A stretch of DNA of 64,000 bases, taken from the NCBI RefSeq assembly GCF_026230105.1, contig NW_026614232.1, forward strand, positions 1-64,000, given 5' to 3'. A model generated the notes under the pieces. The model worked only from the letters and a program-made list of their open reading frames with translations, was not told the origin of the DNA and did no database searches. Below are positions 44,086-56,300 of the stretch, in pieces. The stretch comes from Diorhabda sublineata. Lineage: Eukaryota; Arthropoda; Insecta; Coleoptera; Chrysomelidae. A program made the translations under genes and the position numbers. How positions within the stretch are numbered: position 1 is the stretch's first letter; every line of letters begins with the position of its first letter.

Positions 44086-45583
44086 ATGAACGATTTTGAT
44101 AAATTATTAAATACATTCAGTGAATTAAACTTAAAAGATAATTCAGAATATATAAAAATGGCAACGTCAAATCCAAAAACCCTAAATTGGGATTTATTTA
44201 AATTAAAGTTAGAGAATATTAAACCTTATGATGGAAACAAAAATACATTAAACAAATTTATAAATCGATGTGAGAACCTTATAGAGACGTATTCAGTTTA
44301 TAATGATCAAGACATTAATAATCACGTCTTAGAATGCGTACAAGAAAAATTAATAGATAAAGCCGAGTTAATGGTGGGAAATAGAATTGAGTTGAATACA
44401 TGGTTTAAATTAAAAGAAGCGTTGATTCAATGTTTTGCAGATAGGCGCGATTTAGATTGTATTTTACAGGAATTAACGAGAACGAGACCATTTAAAAATG
44501 AAAATTTAATAGCTTATGATAACAGATTGCAATTATTAAAAAGTCAGACTATACAAATTATAAGTAATAATTTAAACTTAGGAGAAATCGATAAAAGATG
44601 TCAAATTAATCACTGTGAGAAAACAGCTTTGAACACCTTTATTGCGGGATGTTCAGGCGTTATACGTAACAATATGTACTTAAAAAAGCCTAATTCTCTG
44701 GAAGACGCTATGGCTTATGTAGACGAGTTTGAAAATTTCGAAAAACTTTATGGTCAATTTTACGAATCTAAAGTTAAATATAATAATAATAATACTAATG
44801 TTCAAATGAATCCATCAAGAAATAATAGAAACAATCAACATAACAATTATAATTCTTTCTACCGACAACCTAATAATAACAATCATGACAGATATACTAA
44901 TTATGATAGATATAATAATAACAACTATTAGAATGAAAGATACAATAATAATAATAACAATAATTTCCCTAGTCAACCAATAAACGTAAATCCCATGTCA
45001 CAAAGAAGGCAAAATTACCCGACGAATGCACAAGTATTTGGTCCATCAAAAATGTTTTCCGCCCGAACCAAATACTTGTAAACCGTTTACCTAGACCAGA
45101 ACCGATGTCTACGACATCGAGAAATTTTTCTGACACACCAAGTAGACGTATAAATAATAATAATAATTATAATAATAATAATACAAATAATAACAAATAT
45201 TTCAAATCACGAAATGAACCGAATTTTACTTCTGAAGAACTATATAATAATAATTATAAAAATAGCGAAGAAGAAGAAGTAATCGATTTTCACCATTTAT
45301 TTGAACGCGACGAAGATAATGATCGAACCGTAAATTTTCGGAAAGAGCCTCGGAAAAAGAATCAAAAATAGAAGAAATAAATTTGACTCCTAATGATGTA
45401 TTAACATATTTTGAAAATTTTATAGAATCTAACGAATCAAAACCTAGTGAAAAAATAATTGAAATAAATTTCACATCTAATAATTCATCACCAAAAATTC
45501 AGAAATTAATAAAAATGAAAGAATCAGAATTAAATCATTGTGAAGAAACAAATGAACAAGTAGAACTAGATCTTAGTAAATAA
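44086..45583 (+). pseudogene. Errantivirus-like gag remnant
   Basis: 44086-44931 encodes 281 residues starting MNDFDKLLNTFSELNLKD. It has the capsid-like region of gypsy-group gag (WFKLKEALIQCFADRRDLD, NTFIAGCSGVIRNNMYLK) and an Asn-rich tail. A stop at 44931 and frame changes at about 45070 and 45371 split the Asn/Tyr-rich and acidic C-terminal parts (45105-45583). No zinc knuckle is seen, which is usual for this group. The Asn richness partly reflects AAT-rich codon use. Confidence 0.75.
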
Positions 45584-46300
45584 TTTGATGAAGAAGAAAA
45601 AGATAAATTAAATATAACAGAAAAGAATTCAGAACAAAATATTATAATGGTAGAACAAATGAATAATGATACAAAAGGAGAAGTAGAATTATTTGATAAA
45701 ATAGAATTAAACAGAGAAATAAATGAAATAAATAATGATATGACAATGAATGAAAAAGATATAATGAATGATGTTATAAAAATAAATAATGATATATTAG
45801 AAAACGAATATTATATTATAAAACCCGAATTAAGTACAAATATATTGCGAAATAATGTGATCAACGAAACAAAAATGAATAATGAAAATGAGAAAATGGT
45901 TATTAATTATGAAACAATTAACAAAGAATTTGATAGAAATAATAATGAAATAAGTTCAAAATATTTCAAGAGAAAATTAAATGTTATACTAAATGAAAAG
46001 ATAATAGAAGAACTATTTTGGAAAAATAAATATTATCATACATTAAAATGGTACGCAATTCAAGAAATTATAAAATGGATTTTTATACAAAGACCTTTCT
46101 TTCTTTATATTATGTTATAAGAATAGATAAGATTTAGAACTAATGGATAAAAAATAGGTAAAACATAAAAATTAAATATTAGTAAACTTTTAGAAACTAT
46201 AATAATAAAAAGTTATTATTAATTAGAATATATATGAGAAATTTAATAATATAATCCATAACTTTGTTTATTCAACTAATGGGAAAAGAAAATAATATAA
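45584..46300 (+). pseudogene. Asn/Glu-rich frame between gag and integrase, unassigned
   Basis: 45647-46120 is open (157 residues) and rich in Asn, Glu and Ile (MVEQMNNDTKGEVELFDKIE). I see no protease DTG/DSG motif and no RT motif. It could be a degraded gag-pol junction. Its position says it belongs to the provirus; its function is unknown. Confidence 0.35.
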
Positions 46301-46309
46301 AAATTCAAA

Positions 46310-47683
46310 TTATAATCAGTATAACACAAATGAATCATTTAAAACAATACCTATAACTTTAAATGAACCCCTTAAAGCTCAACCATTTGAAATAAATCAA
46401 TATGAAATTCACAACTTTAACTATTCAAAAGAAGATAAAAAACTAATTAACGAAAATTATAATTGGCACGAAACTTATATTTGGCGCAAAAATAAAATAG
46501 ACATAAGTAAATTAATTCAAACTAATCATATGAACGAAGAAAAAAAAAAGAATAACATAATCAAATTATGTAAGAAATTTTCTGATGTTTTTCTAAAATC
46601 AGAACAATTTATAGCCACTGTAAAAAATATTTCAAAAACGCATCATTCAAATTTATTCATTGTATAAATGCAGTAAAAGATATTTTAACTGAGGAAGAAC
46701 AAAAAGAAAAACTAGAATATTATCATATATATAAGAAAGGACATAGAGGGATCAACGAATTAAAAAAATCGTTAACCGAAAAATATTACTGGCCCAAAAT
46801 GATACAAGATATAGAAAATTTCGTTAATAATTGTAAAACATGTCAAAAAAATAAATATGATAGAAATCCACCGATAATAAAATTCAATTTAACTCCAGCA
46901 GCTAGTAGACCATTTGAGCACATTCACATTGACACCTTTAAAATAGCAAACCAATAATATTTAACAATAATAGATGCTTTTTCTAGATACGGTCAAGCTT
47001 ATTCAATGTCAAGTGTGAATGGAACTTCAGTTGTAGATAACATATTAAATTACGTTACTCATCATGGTTTACCTTATAAAATAACAGCTGACTGTGGTTC
47101 AGAATTTAAAAATAATGACTTACAAGATTTTTGCAAATTACACAAAATTGAGTTACATTATACCAAGTCAAAAAATAGCAATTCTAATTCACCTTTTGAA
47201 CGTTTTCATTCCAGTTTAATCGAACATTTTAGGTGTATAAAAGAAAATAATAACGATTTGACTCCCGATCAATTGATAAAACACTCAATATTAGCATATA
47301 ATAATTCAATTCATTCGGTAACACAATTTAGACCATTTGAAATTATTAAAGGCCATATAAATAACCCTGATCCATTCGATTTAGACGATCACTTAATAAT
47401 ATCTAACTACATACAAAATCACAAGGAAACCTCCAAATTATTATATGAAAAAATCAAAGATAGAAATGCTAACATTAAAGAAAAAATAATCAATAAGAGA
47501 AACGAAAATAGAAATGATCCCCCATCCTACGAAAACCAAAACATAGCCTACATAAAAACAAAATTTCGAGACAAGAAACTACCTAAATTCAAAAAAGCTG
47601 AAATTGTAAAAGATTCTGGTATATTATTAGAATCAAACAAAGGAACATATCATAAAAATATAATTAGAAAACCAAAAAACTAA
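46310..47683 (+). pseudogene. Errantivirus-like pol remnant: RT N-terminus then integrase
   Basis: 46310-46640 holds short pieces resembling the N-terminal region before RT (LCKKFSDVFLKSEQF). Then the sequence jumps, at about 46640-46680, directly to the connection and integrase zinc-binding region: HIYKKGHRGINELKKSL, KYYWPKM and NNCKTCQKNK. Thus RT and RNase H are deleted. The integrase core begins IHIDTFKIANQ and meets a TAA at about 46955. It resumes at DAFSRYGQAYS and is open at 47006-47683 (SPFERFHSSLIEHFR with the catalytic Glu). A provirus with this deletion could move only with help. Confidence 0.8.
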
Positions 47684-47692
47684 AACAAAAAA

Positions 47693-49379
47693 TTGTTACA
47701 GATAATGAAGCTGACAATAGTATTAACGTTACTATTACTTTACAAGATGACCAAAACAGAAGACATAACAGTTACGAACGTAAATAACTTATTATTACTT
47801 ATCAATTTAGGAACCAGTAATCTTATACATAGTAAACATACTTTCATATATTATATAAATTTAGAATTCATTCATAAACAAATCAATAATTTAAAACAAT
47901 ATTATTATAACCTAAGAAATAATTTATCTCAAGCGATCGCAACAAATCCTATTTCATACCATAACTTAGCTGAACAATCATTGAGTAGAACAGGAATTTT
48001 AATTAACACTTTAGATAAAAAACAGAAAATATTTACCCACATTTAAGATTGAAAAGAGGACTAATAAATGCTGTAGGCAAAATAGATAAATGGCTTTTTG
48101 GAACTTTAGATGCGGATGATGAAGAAAGATATAATAACGCTATAAATGTCCTACAACAAAATCAGAAACAAATAATTCACGAAGTTAATTTACAAATATC
48201 ACTACATAAAAAATTAATTGATCATTATAACAAATCGATTACGACTCTATGGGATAATCAACGGAAACTTTTTGATAATATAGAGAAATTTCATATTTGA
48301 ATTGAAAATAAAATAATAACTTTAAATAATTTTATAACATTCCAAAGTACAATATCACAAATTAATCTGGATTGTCAGAGTTTAATTACACTAATTGATA
48401 ATATCTAAAATGCAATAACGTTTTCTAAATTAAATACAATTCACAGTTCGGTTATATCAAGTCAAGAAATTTTGGAAATGATAAAATATTTAAGTACTAT
48501 TTACAATGAAGAACAAATACCAAAATTTAGTAATATTTTGACATATTATCTCTTTCTTGGTTCACAAGTAACCTTTTCTAAATCCAAAATAATATTTGCT
48601 ACCCATGTTCCTATCCTAAAACCTAAAACCTACGAATTATTCCATTTATACCCCGTAATTCAAAACCATACAATATTTATCCCTCCGCAACCTTACTTGG
48701 CCAGAATTCAAAAAGAAGTTACTTTCATCAAAGAAGAATGCCCCGAATTAGAAGGAAAATATTATTGTAAAGAAACTCTCAAATTACAAGATACTGTACT
48801 GTTGAACTTTTAAATGGACATTCCGGTAAAAATTGTGTCATTAGTGAAATTAATCTTCAAGAAACAATATTGGAACAAGTAACAAACGATGAACTTTTAG
48901 TGATTCCAAATTTTGAAACTGATGTGATTTCTAAATGTGTATCAGACCGTTATTTTAAATTAATGTATCCATCACTTATAAAAATTCCAAAAAATTGTAA
49001 TATTCAAGTAGGAAGTGAAATTTTCTCTACTAATGTACAAATTAAAAAAGGGAAATCAATGATACTACCGAAATTAAACTTTAAATTTTTGAATAATGAA
49101 ATTTATAAATCTCCTAACTTAACTAATATAGATTTTAATAAATTGTATGAAATTAATAACATCGCTAAGAATATAAAACCAATTCATGAAATTTATAATC
49201 CACAAAGTCATGTATCGATAGGATTATTTACTGTAATAATAATAATTTGTATAATTCGTAAATATGAATATAAGTTTATAAGAAAACAGAAAATAGAAGA
49301 AATGAAGAAAGAAGACATCGGATTAGAAGAGGAAAGACAACAAAGGATGAAAAATACCTCTGTCATTTTTCATTCTTAG
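47693..49379 (+). pseudogene. Errantivirus-like env remnant
   Basis: An envelope-type gene in four pieces. 47693-48046 begins with a hydrophobic signal-type segment (LTIVLTLLLLYKM). A frame break lies at about 48046, immediately before a basic, furin-site-like motif and a Gly/Leu-rich segment at the start of 48049-48300. That resembles the fusion region of errantivirus env and baculovirus F proteins. Further breaks are at 48300 and about 48813. The last piece, 48870-49379, has a membrane anchor (GLFTVIIIICII) and a charged cytoplasmic tail. No intact product is possible from this copy. Confidence 0.78.
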
Positions 49380-49388
49380 GGATGGAGG

Positions 49389-49655
49389 AGTTACATGCGA
49401 AGAATTTCTGAAGGACATTTTTAAAACAATACCATTGTATCAAACATCACAAACATGTATCAGCATTTATTCTATTTTTGTATCAAATAACGTAAACATG
49501 TATCAGCACTATTTTACTACAAATAAGATGTTTGTAAACAACTCAATGATATTTTATGTTTATAATTAGTTCGATCTTGAGATTAATTGTATTCATATAA
49601 ATATACAAAAATAAAGTTTTTTAAAAATAAATTTCGAAACCCAAAATTTATAATT
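49389..49655 (+). repeat. 3' LTR of the errantivirus-like element
   Basis: Near-identical to the 5' LTR, with a handful of substitutions and a different A/T run near the end. It follows the purine-rich tract and is followed by the CGAC duplication. Confidence 0.88.
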
Positions 49656-49659
49656 CGAC

Positions 49660-50152
49660 CGCCGGTAAGATAAAACATACAAAGCGGTTGGTCGGTTGCC
49701 GTTGTTAAAGTAGTTTTTGTGGCGTCTTTGAAGTTATGTTATAAACACTTTCTTTTTCTTTTCAAATTGGTTTGAAATTTTAAATAAAATATGTTCATTT
49801 CCTAAAATAATATACTATACAATGTAAAAAAAAAATAAAAAATGTCGGATAAAATATTAAATATTGTAATAGACAGACATAGTTGCGAATAGAGCGAAGT
49901 AGTTCGTTCAAAGAAAATTTAATCAGTCAATCAATTTATTGTAATAATTATAATTTGCTACTACCACTCACCCACCATTCAATATCTAAAATGAAATATA
50001 CGCGGGTTCCAATATTGAAATTTGATATTTTTCTTATATTCAGTATGTCGGAAGATTGTTATTGAAAAATACTCATAATAATATATTAGTTATGAAGATA
50101 TAGTAGAAACGTGTCGCGTAAGTCAGGGTAGACATGTCACCGTTCAAAGGAT
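49660..50152. other. Histone spacer between two insertions
   Basis: About 500 bp of AT-rich sequence between the errantivirus-like element and the I-type LINE. No gene recognised. It is probably original spacer between H2B and H1. Confidence 0.6.
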
Positions 50153-50512
50153 AATTGCGGTATTTTTTTTTTTATTACAAAATTCGCATCAACCGTATAC
50201 TGGTTATTAGCGATTTAGTAAAGATTAAGTACTTAATCTATGAATAATTGTTAAATTAATTTTATGATAGAGATCTGTTTAAGGTAATTTTTAAGGTAAG
50301 TAATGTTATATTTTGGTCCTAAAATTTCACGTATTGTTCCGAGTGGTAGATTTGATGATGATCTTTCTGAGTTAAGAGATGGACATTCTGCGATTATGTG
50401 TTTTATAGTTAACTTGCAATTGCAGTTGCTACATTTTGGTTCGAGTTTCGCATCAAATAAGTAGCTGTGCGTCAGTCGCGTATGGCCTAGACGCAGACGT
50501 GTTAGAAGAACT

Positions 50513-51571
50513 TCATCTCTGCGATTTTTCGGTAGTATTGAGTTTTATTGAGTCTATCACTTCACGAAGTTTGTGTGTGGATGTTGACCATTTTATCTCC
50601 CATTCATTGAACACTTTACACTTTAAGATTGTTTTAATATCGGTAGTAGTTAAAAAATTCACGCACTCCGCACTATCACTAATTACAGCTTCCTTAGCCG
50701 TCAGGTCTGCCTCTTCGTTTCCTTTTATTCCAATGTGTGAGGGGATCCAACAGAATACTATTTTTTTGTTGTTGTCTTGTATGTATTTCAGTTTTTGCTT
50801 GATTTTGATTACTAATGGATTTGTGGTGTGAATTTTTTGAAGACTTTGGATTGAGCTAAGAGAGTCTGTGAGTATGACATGATTAGGCTCGTTTGATGAA
50901 GCAGCGAAGTGGGTAGCTCGATATATTGCGTATAATTCAGCAGTGAAAGTGGATAGGGTTTGAGGAGCTTTTATCATATATTTGGAGGTTGGTGTAATGA
51001 TTGCGATCCCCGTACCGTCTTGAGATGTTGATGCATCTGTGTAAATATGTACAAAGTTTTTGTACTCATTGAGTATGTTATTTAAGTGTCCTTCGATTAG
51101 CTTATGGTTGGTGTGGTGTTTGTCGAAAGAGGTGAGATGGGTAATGAATTTCGTGCTTCCTATTGTCCATGGTGGAGTTTGAGAAGATTCGATAGGAAGG
51201 CATTCAGGAATAAAGGAATTCAATTCGCTTAGATATGATCGAATTCTAGCATAGAAAGGTTTGGGGGTTCTGGGTTTATTTGAAAAAAGATTTGGGAATT
51301 TCTTGGAGAAGCAGTTTTGGAGGGTCGGATTGGAAGGATTGAATTTTAGTTTGGCTGCATATGTAAGGCTCCAATATATTCTTCTGTCTCCCAAGGATGG
51401 TTCCCCTGATTCGCAGTACAGACTTTCCACTGGTGTTGTTTTGAATGCATCTGTTATCAAACGTAAGGCTGAGTTGTGAAAGCTGTCGAGGTTTTTCAGT
51501 AGCGATTTGTTTGCTGTTGAATATACAATTGATCCATAATCCAGTTTTGATCGAATAAGTGTTCGGTACAA
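50513..51571 (-). pseudogene. I-type LINE ORF2 C-terminus: RT thumb and RNase H
   Basis: It opens with YRTLIRSKLDYGSIVYSTA, the usual start of the region after RT. A linker leads to RNase H with VHIYTDASTSQDGTG (first Asp), TFTAELYAIYRA (Glu), HVILTDSLSSIQSL (Asp) and FCWIPSHIGIKGNEEADLTA (His and last Asp). All four RNase H active-site residues appear present. The frame continues past the domain and ends at about 50513. It joins RT through a frame change at about 51571. Confidence 0.87.
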
Positions 51572-52617
51572 TGTTAGTAATGTTTGTCAATCTGCACCCC
51601 ATTCTTTGTTCGTTAGCGTTTTCAGAAGTTCAGTCGTTTGTTGCAAGCTAGGAGAAGGTTTCTAATATGGTAGTTCCAGCTTAGTGTGTGGTCGAATAGT
51701 ATTCCGAGAAATTTTATTGTTGTTTCCATTTTTATGTCTTCATTATAAAGTTTCAGTACCGGTATGTTTGGTATGTTCTTTTGTCTTGAGAAATGAATAT
51801 AGCGAGTCTGTAGTTGAAAAATTAAAACCAGTTTTTTGTGACCACAGCTCTAAGTTATGGATAAAAGCCTGACTTTGTGAGAAGAGGTTTTTAATATTTT
51901 TTCCTTTACAGTAAACAACTAAGTCATCTGCGTATAGTCGAGCTTTTACTGGTAACTTTAAGTTTTTCAGGATGTCGTTGATTGCGATGATAAAGAGTGT
52001 GGGACTTATGATTGATCCTTGGGGTACACCATCATTAAAATATGTTTTTTCGGAGGTGGTGCCGTTGGTTTTAACTTTAAATGTTCGATTTCTCAGGAAG
52101 TTTTTGATAAAAACCAGGCAGTGACCATGTAGAATTCGTAAAATTTTTTTATGATGTAATCATGCCTTGCAGTGTCAAAATCTCGGTTAATGTCAAAGAA
52201 AACAGCTAGACAGCTGTTTTTTAGGGCAAATGCTTCGTTGATTTCACTTTCCAAGTCTATTATGTTATCCAGGGCTGATCTTTGTTGTCTAAATCCGCTT
52301 TGTTCCGGTATAATAAGGTTTCTTTTTTCTAGAATCCAGAGCAATCTGTTGTTTATTATTTTTTCCATTAGTTTGCACATAGCACATGTGAGTATATGTG
52401 ATTTCAGTATAGGAATTATTATGGATTCATGCCATTTTTCAGGAAAGTTATGCTGCAGCCAGATGGTAATGAACAGGTTAAGGATGTATTCGTGGGCAAT
52501 TAAGGGGAGATGTTTCAAGAAGACAACTGGTATTTCATCTGGTCCTGGTGACGTTTCTTTCAGGCTTGAAAGAGCTTCATCATATTCTTGGGTGGTAATA
52601 GTTAAATTGATGGGTTC
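51572..52617 (-). pseudogene. I-type LINE ORF2 middle: reverse transcriptase
   Basis: Resumes after the BEL insertion at FEPINLTITTQEYDEALSSL, then SPGPDEIPVVFLK. It loses about 15-20 residues between IIPILK and SHILTCAMCKLM, and continues to PEQSGFRQQRSALDN. FFDINRDFDTARHD holds the first catalytic Asp. The frame breaks at about 52093; further left, DGVPQGSIISP and RLYADDLVVYC (near 51921-51940) are readable in other frames. Confidence 0.83.
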
Positions 52618-52853
52618 GAAACGGGGAATCGGGTTCAACCACAAGCAAACATACGAACTTAACAGAAGAAACGGAAACTATTTAATCGCAACTATTTGAA
52701 GATTACACTGACTGACTTTTTAACTAAAATAATTTTTTTATATCAAATTTTGACAAGACATGAGGTTACTACGACGTGATTAAAGCGACAACAACTACAA
52801 CCACTTACTTCACTATACCGACTACAACCATGACAGACACTAGTTCCACAACA
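52618..52853 (-). repeat. 3' LTR of BEL/Pao
   Basis: 236 bp. It is about 50 bases longer at its 3' end than what remains of the other LTR. It carries many direct ACAACTACAACC-like triplets. Confidence 0.75.
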
Positions 52854-52992
52854 TCCTCCCACCTTGAGGAGAATAGCGACTCAACTATCAAACTGAATTC
52901 AAGGACATCTAAATTTCTCACAAAAACTGCACTTGAAAGCGACTTCAAACTTTGAGAAACTGAAACACTTGAACTAAAAATAACACATGTAA

Positions 52993-53355
52993 CTAGGAGA
53001 AACGACTTGGAACTTTCACCTTCCTTCCACATCTGGTTTCCACATGATGAAACTTCATCAGAGGGTCTTCAGAATTAATAGGTTGAGCTTCTTGGATTTG
53101 GGGTGGTAAATCGACGACCTTGACTTGTGAATCAACTAGAGAACCGCCGGTAGCTGAACCACCAGAATCACTTTCTGGTTCGACCTCAGCTAGAAGCTGG
53201 CCTTGATCCATTTCTTCTTCGAGAGGAATTTCCAAGGGAAAAACTCGCTGGACAGGACGCGTCAGTTGGCCATCCTGCGTTCGAAGCTTGACAACTCGGC
53301 ACCGACCGTCAACACCAAGAATCAGTTCTTCAACCACTGCCATCGGCCAATGCAT
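52993..53355 (-). pseudogene. BEL/Pao integrase C-terminal domain remnant
   Basis: Begins MHWPMAVVEELILGVDGRCR, the conserved C-terminal domain found after BEL/Pao integrases (WPLGRI-type motif). It is joined to the preceding frame by a deletion and frameshift at about 53350: KSLHKIRS is read out of frame across the junction. An acidic tail with LPPQIQEAQPINSEDP follows. Confidence 0.7.
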
Positions 53356-56300
53356 CCGCTTCTGATTTTGTGTAAACTCTTCGCATCAACTTCGTCCAAG
53401 TCAGGGACACCCATTTCTTGAATATCTCCAATGAACATTTGAGGAGTAATAGGCACCGGATCACTGGGGTCATCCGATGTATAGGTGATGGGGCGAGAAT
53501 TGATATAAGCAGTACACTCACTGATCACGGTGTTCAACTCTTCAAAAGTGAGTGAAGCCCGTCCCAGAATTTTGCGAAGATGAACTTTCAAAATCCCTAT
53601 TAAGCGTTCCCAGAACCCGCCCCACCATGTTGCTGTGGGTGGGTTGAAGCGCCATTCAATTTGGTTCACCAAACCGCGGGACGCTACTCTCTGCCAATCA
53701 ATTCCATCGAGAGCATTTTTGAACCCCTTATAGTTTGTACCATTGTCACTGTACATGAAGGAAGGTCTGCCCCAACGCGCAATGAAACGTCGAAACGCCA
53801 TGATGAAGGCTTCCGTTGACATGGCAGTAACCAATTCCAAATGTGTGACACGATAAACAGCACAGGTGAATATGCACACCCAAACTTTGTCTCCATTTTT
53901 AAGGTAGAGTGGACCAGCAAAATCCGTGTCACTGATTTCGAACACACGAGCGTCTCTTACCCGATTCTCCGGGAGCGGTGGAGACTTGACTTCCAATGCC
54001 TTGGCCCTATAACGCCTGCATATCACACACGCAGACACAATTCTTCTCACAGCTTGCCTCCCTCTAACGATCCAGAATCTTTCTCTTAGAAGGTTCAGAA
54101 GACCTTGCCGTCCAATGTGCCCATTCTGTGTGTGCAAGTCGTGGATCAATCTGTCAACAATGACATGCTGGAAAGGAAGAATATAAGGTGCACGGAAGTC
54201 TTCAGGGTCTTTTCTCGCCCAAATACGGGTTCTCAAACGCATCAGTCCGACTTTATCTTTGTGTGGCTTCAAATTTTTGAGCTGTTTATCACCTAGCCCT
54301 TCAAAAGCTTCATCCTGTATCGATTTCCGAACCACCTTTTCAGCTCTTGCGATTTCCGACAAAGACAGCTCTCCAGAGCGCTTCTCCTTCTTTGAATATT
54401 TGTTCCACAGAAACCTTATCATCCATGCAACCATTCGAACGATCCGGTGATAAGAAGAAAAGTACCGGGCTAATCTTTCGCAGCAAAACACACCTGGTTC
54501 TTGGGATAAAGCTGAAATCAAAGGCGTTTTTCTCCTTTCCATTTGAACTTCATTTTCATCAGGAGTGACATCGCAGTTAGGCCATTCAGAACGCGGCCCG
54601 TACAACCATCTCGGCCCCTCCCACCATTTGGAGTCAAGAAGTTCTTCAGGAAAACAAACCCTGTTAGGAAGATCTCCTGGGTTCATCACCCCTGGCACAT
54701 GTTTCCACGTATCAGGATCAGTCAGAGAACGAATTTACTTAACCCTGTTGAACACAAATACTCCCCACGGTTCCTCTTTCTTGATCCAACACAGAGCCGT
54801 GGAAGAATCTGACCAAAAATGGCACTCTACATCGCCAATCTCTTTTACAATACTAGAAGCCATTCGCGCCCCAATTGTTGCAGCCAGAAGCTCTAGGCGA
54901 GGAATTGTAGGTCTCTTAACAGGGGCAACACGAACTTTCGCTCCCACCATTATCACAGATACCGTGTTATCTGTTTCAACTCGCAAAAATGAGACGGTGG
55001 CATAAGCGACCTGACTTGCGTCACAAAATGTGTGTAGAGACACATTACCAACGGTCAATTTCAACCATCGTGGGACTTCGATTTGATTCAAGGCATCAGC
55101 TTGACTCATCCACTTACGGAACGTTGCCTGGCTTTGCTCATTAAAAGGGGTATCCCAGTTCCCAGCCTCACCCCAACTTTCTTGAACTAACAATCTCGGT
55201 ATCAAAATGGCGGGTGCACATACACCGAGCGGGTCGAAAATACGGTGTGCTGCTGACATCACTGTTTGTCGGGTGATGGCATCACTTTCCAAAGGCTTGG
55301 GAGAGTTTAACCTGAGAATATCCTCCTTTTTATCCCACAGAAGTCCAAGAACGGGGAAACTGGTGTGAGCAGCACAATCGGGGTCGCTCCATTCCCAGCC
55401 ACGAAGATCAAAGCAGGCTTTCATAAAAATTTCCCTGGCTTGCGACATGAAGCTCAAAAGTTCCTTCTCATCATCAACCGAAGTCACACAGTTATCAACG
55501 TACAAGCATTTGCGCAACTGTGAGATGACAGATCTTTCATAAGGAACCTCTTTTGAAGCCACTTTTTCCTCACACTTTGAGAGATGATGGTCAATAACGG
55601 TGCCTAGCAAATAAGGGCTACTGGTCACCCCAAACACCACCCTCCTGTGACGGTAGATTTTCATCTCTCCGACCTCGTCCTTCCATAGGAACCTCAAGCT
55701 ATCCCGATCCTTTTCCGAAACAGAAATCTGTAAGAAGGCTTTTCTTATGTCAGAAATAACGCCTATTGCGTTCAGACTGAATCGTAGAAGTATCGATGGG
55801 ATTAACTCTACACAACTGCCCCCTTTTTCTAGACACATATTCAGGTTAGGCTTGCCTTTCTCTTTGGACGAGGCGACGAAAACAGGACGAATTCGGGTGG
55901 TACTGGCTTCCTTAACCACGGCTCGGTGAGGCAAATAATGTCCGAAATCCCACTTATCAAGCTGTACCTCTTCAATAATTTCATCTTTCAGCCATTCTTG
56001 AAACACCGCTTCATATTCTTTCACCAAATGACCGTTACGTAACTTGGCTAGGGTCGATTCAAGTCTACCACGGGCCAGATCGAAATTTCGAGGCAGCGGG
56101 GGATGTTCCTTCAGCCATGGAAGACATACATCATATCGTCCATCAGGTAAAATCTTAACTGTTTCCAAGAAGTGCCGACGCACAACCGTTTTTGCCTCTT
56201 CTTTGGTACTAACCAAAGCGGGGTCCTCGATGCCCAACACATCCAACCTCCACATATCAGAAGGGTCGAACTCCTGGGCGCAGTGCAAACTGATGTTAAC

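Larger units (their letters stand above)
43603..49655 (+). mobile_element. Errantivirus-like endogenous retrovirus, defective
   Basis: LTRs of about 265 bp begin AGTTACATGC and end ATAAT(T). The TGGCGCAGTCAGTAGGA primer site at 43867 matches the tRNA-Ser type used by the 17.6/297/ZAM group of insect errantiviruses. A purine-rich AGGGATGGAGG precedes the 3' LTR. The target duplication is 4 bp, CGAC. The order is gag, a pol remnant lacking protease and RT, integrase, then env with fusion-type and membrane segments. The two LTRs differ at only a few per cent of sites, so the insertion is fairly young. Every coding region is interrupted. Confidence 0.92.
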
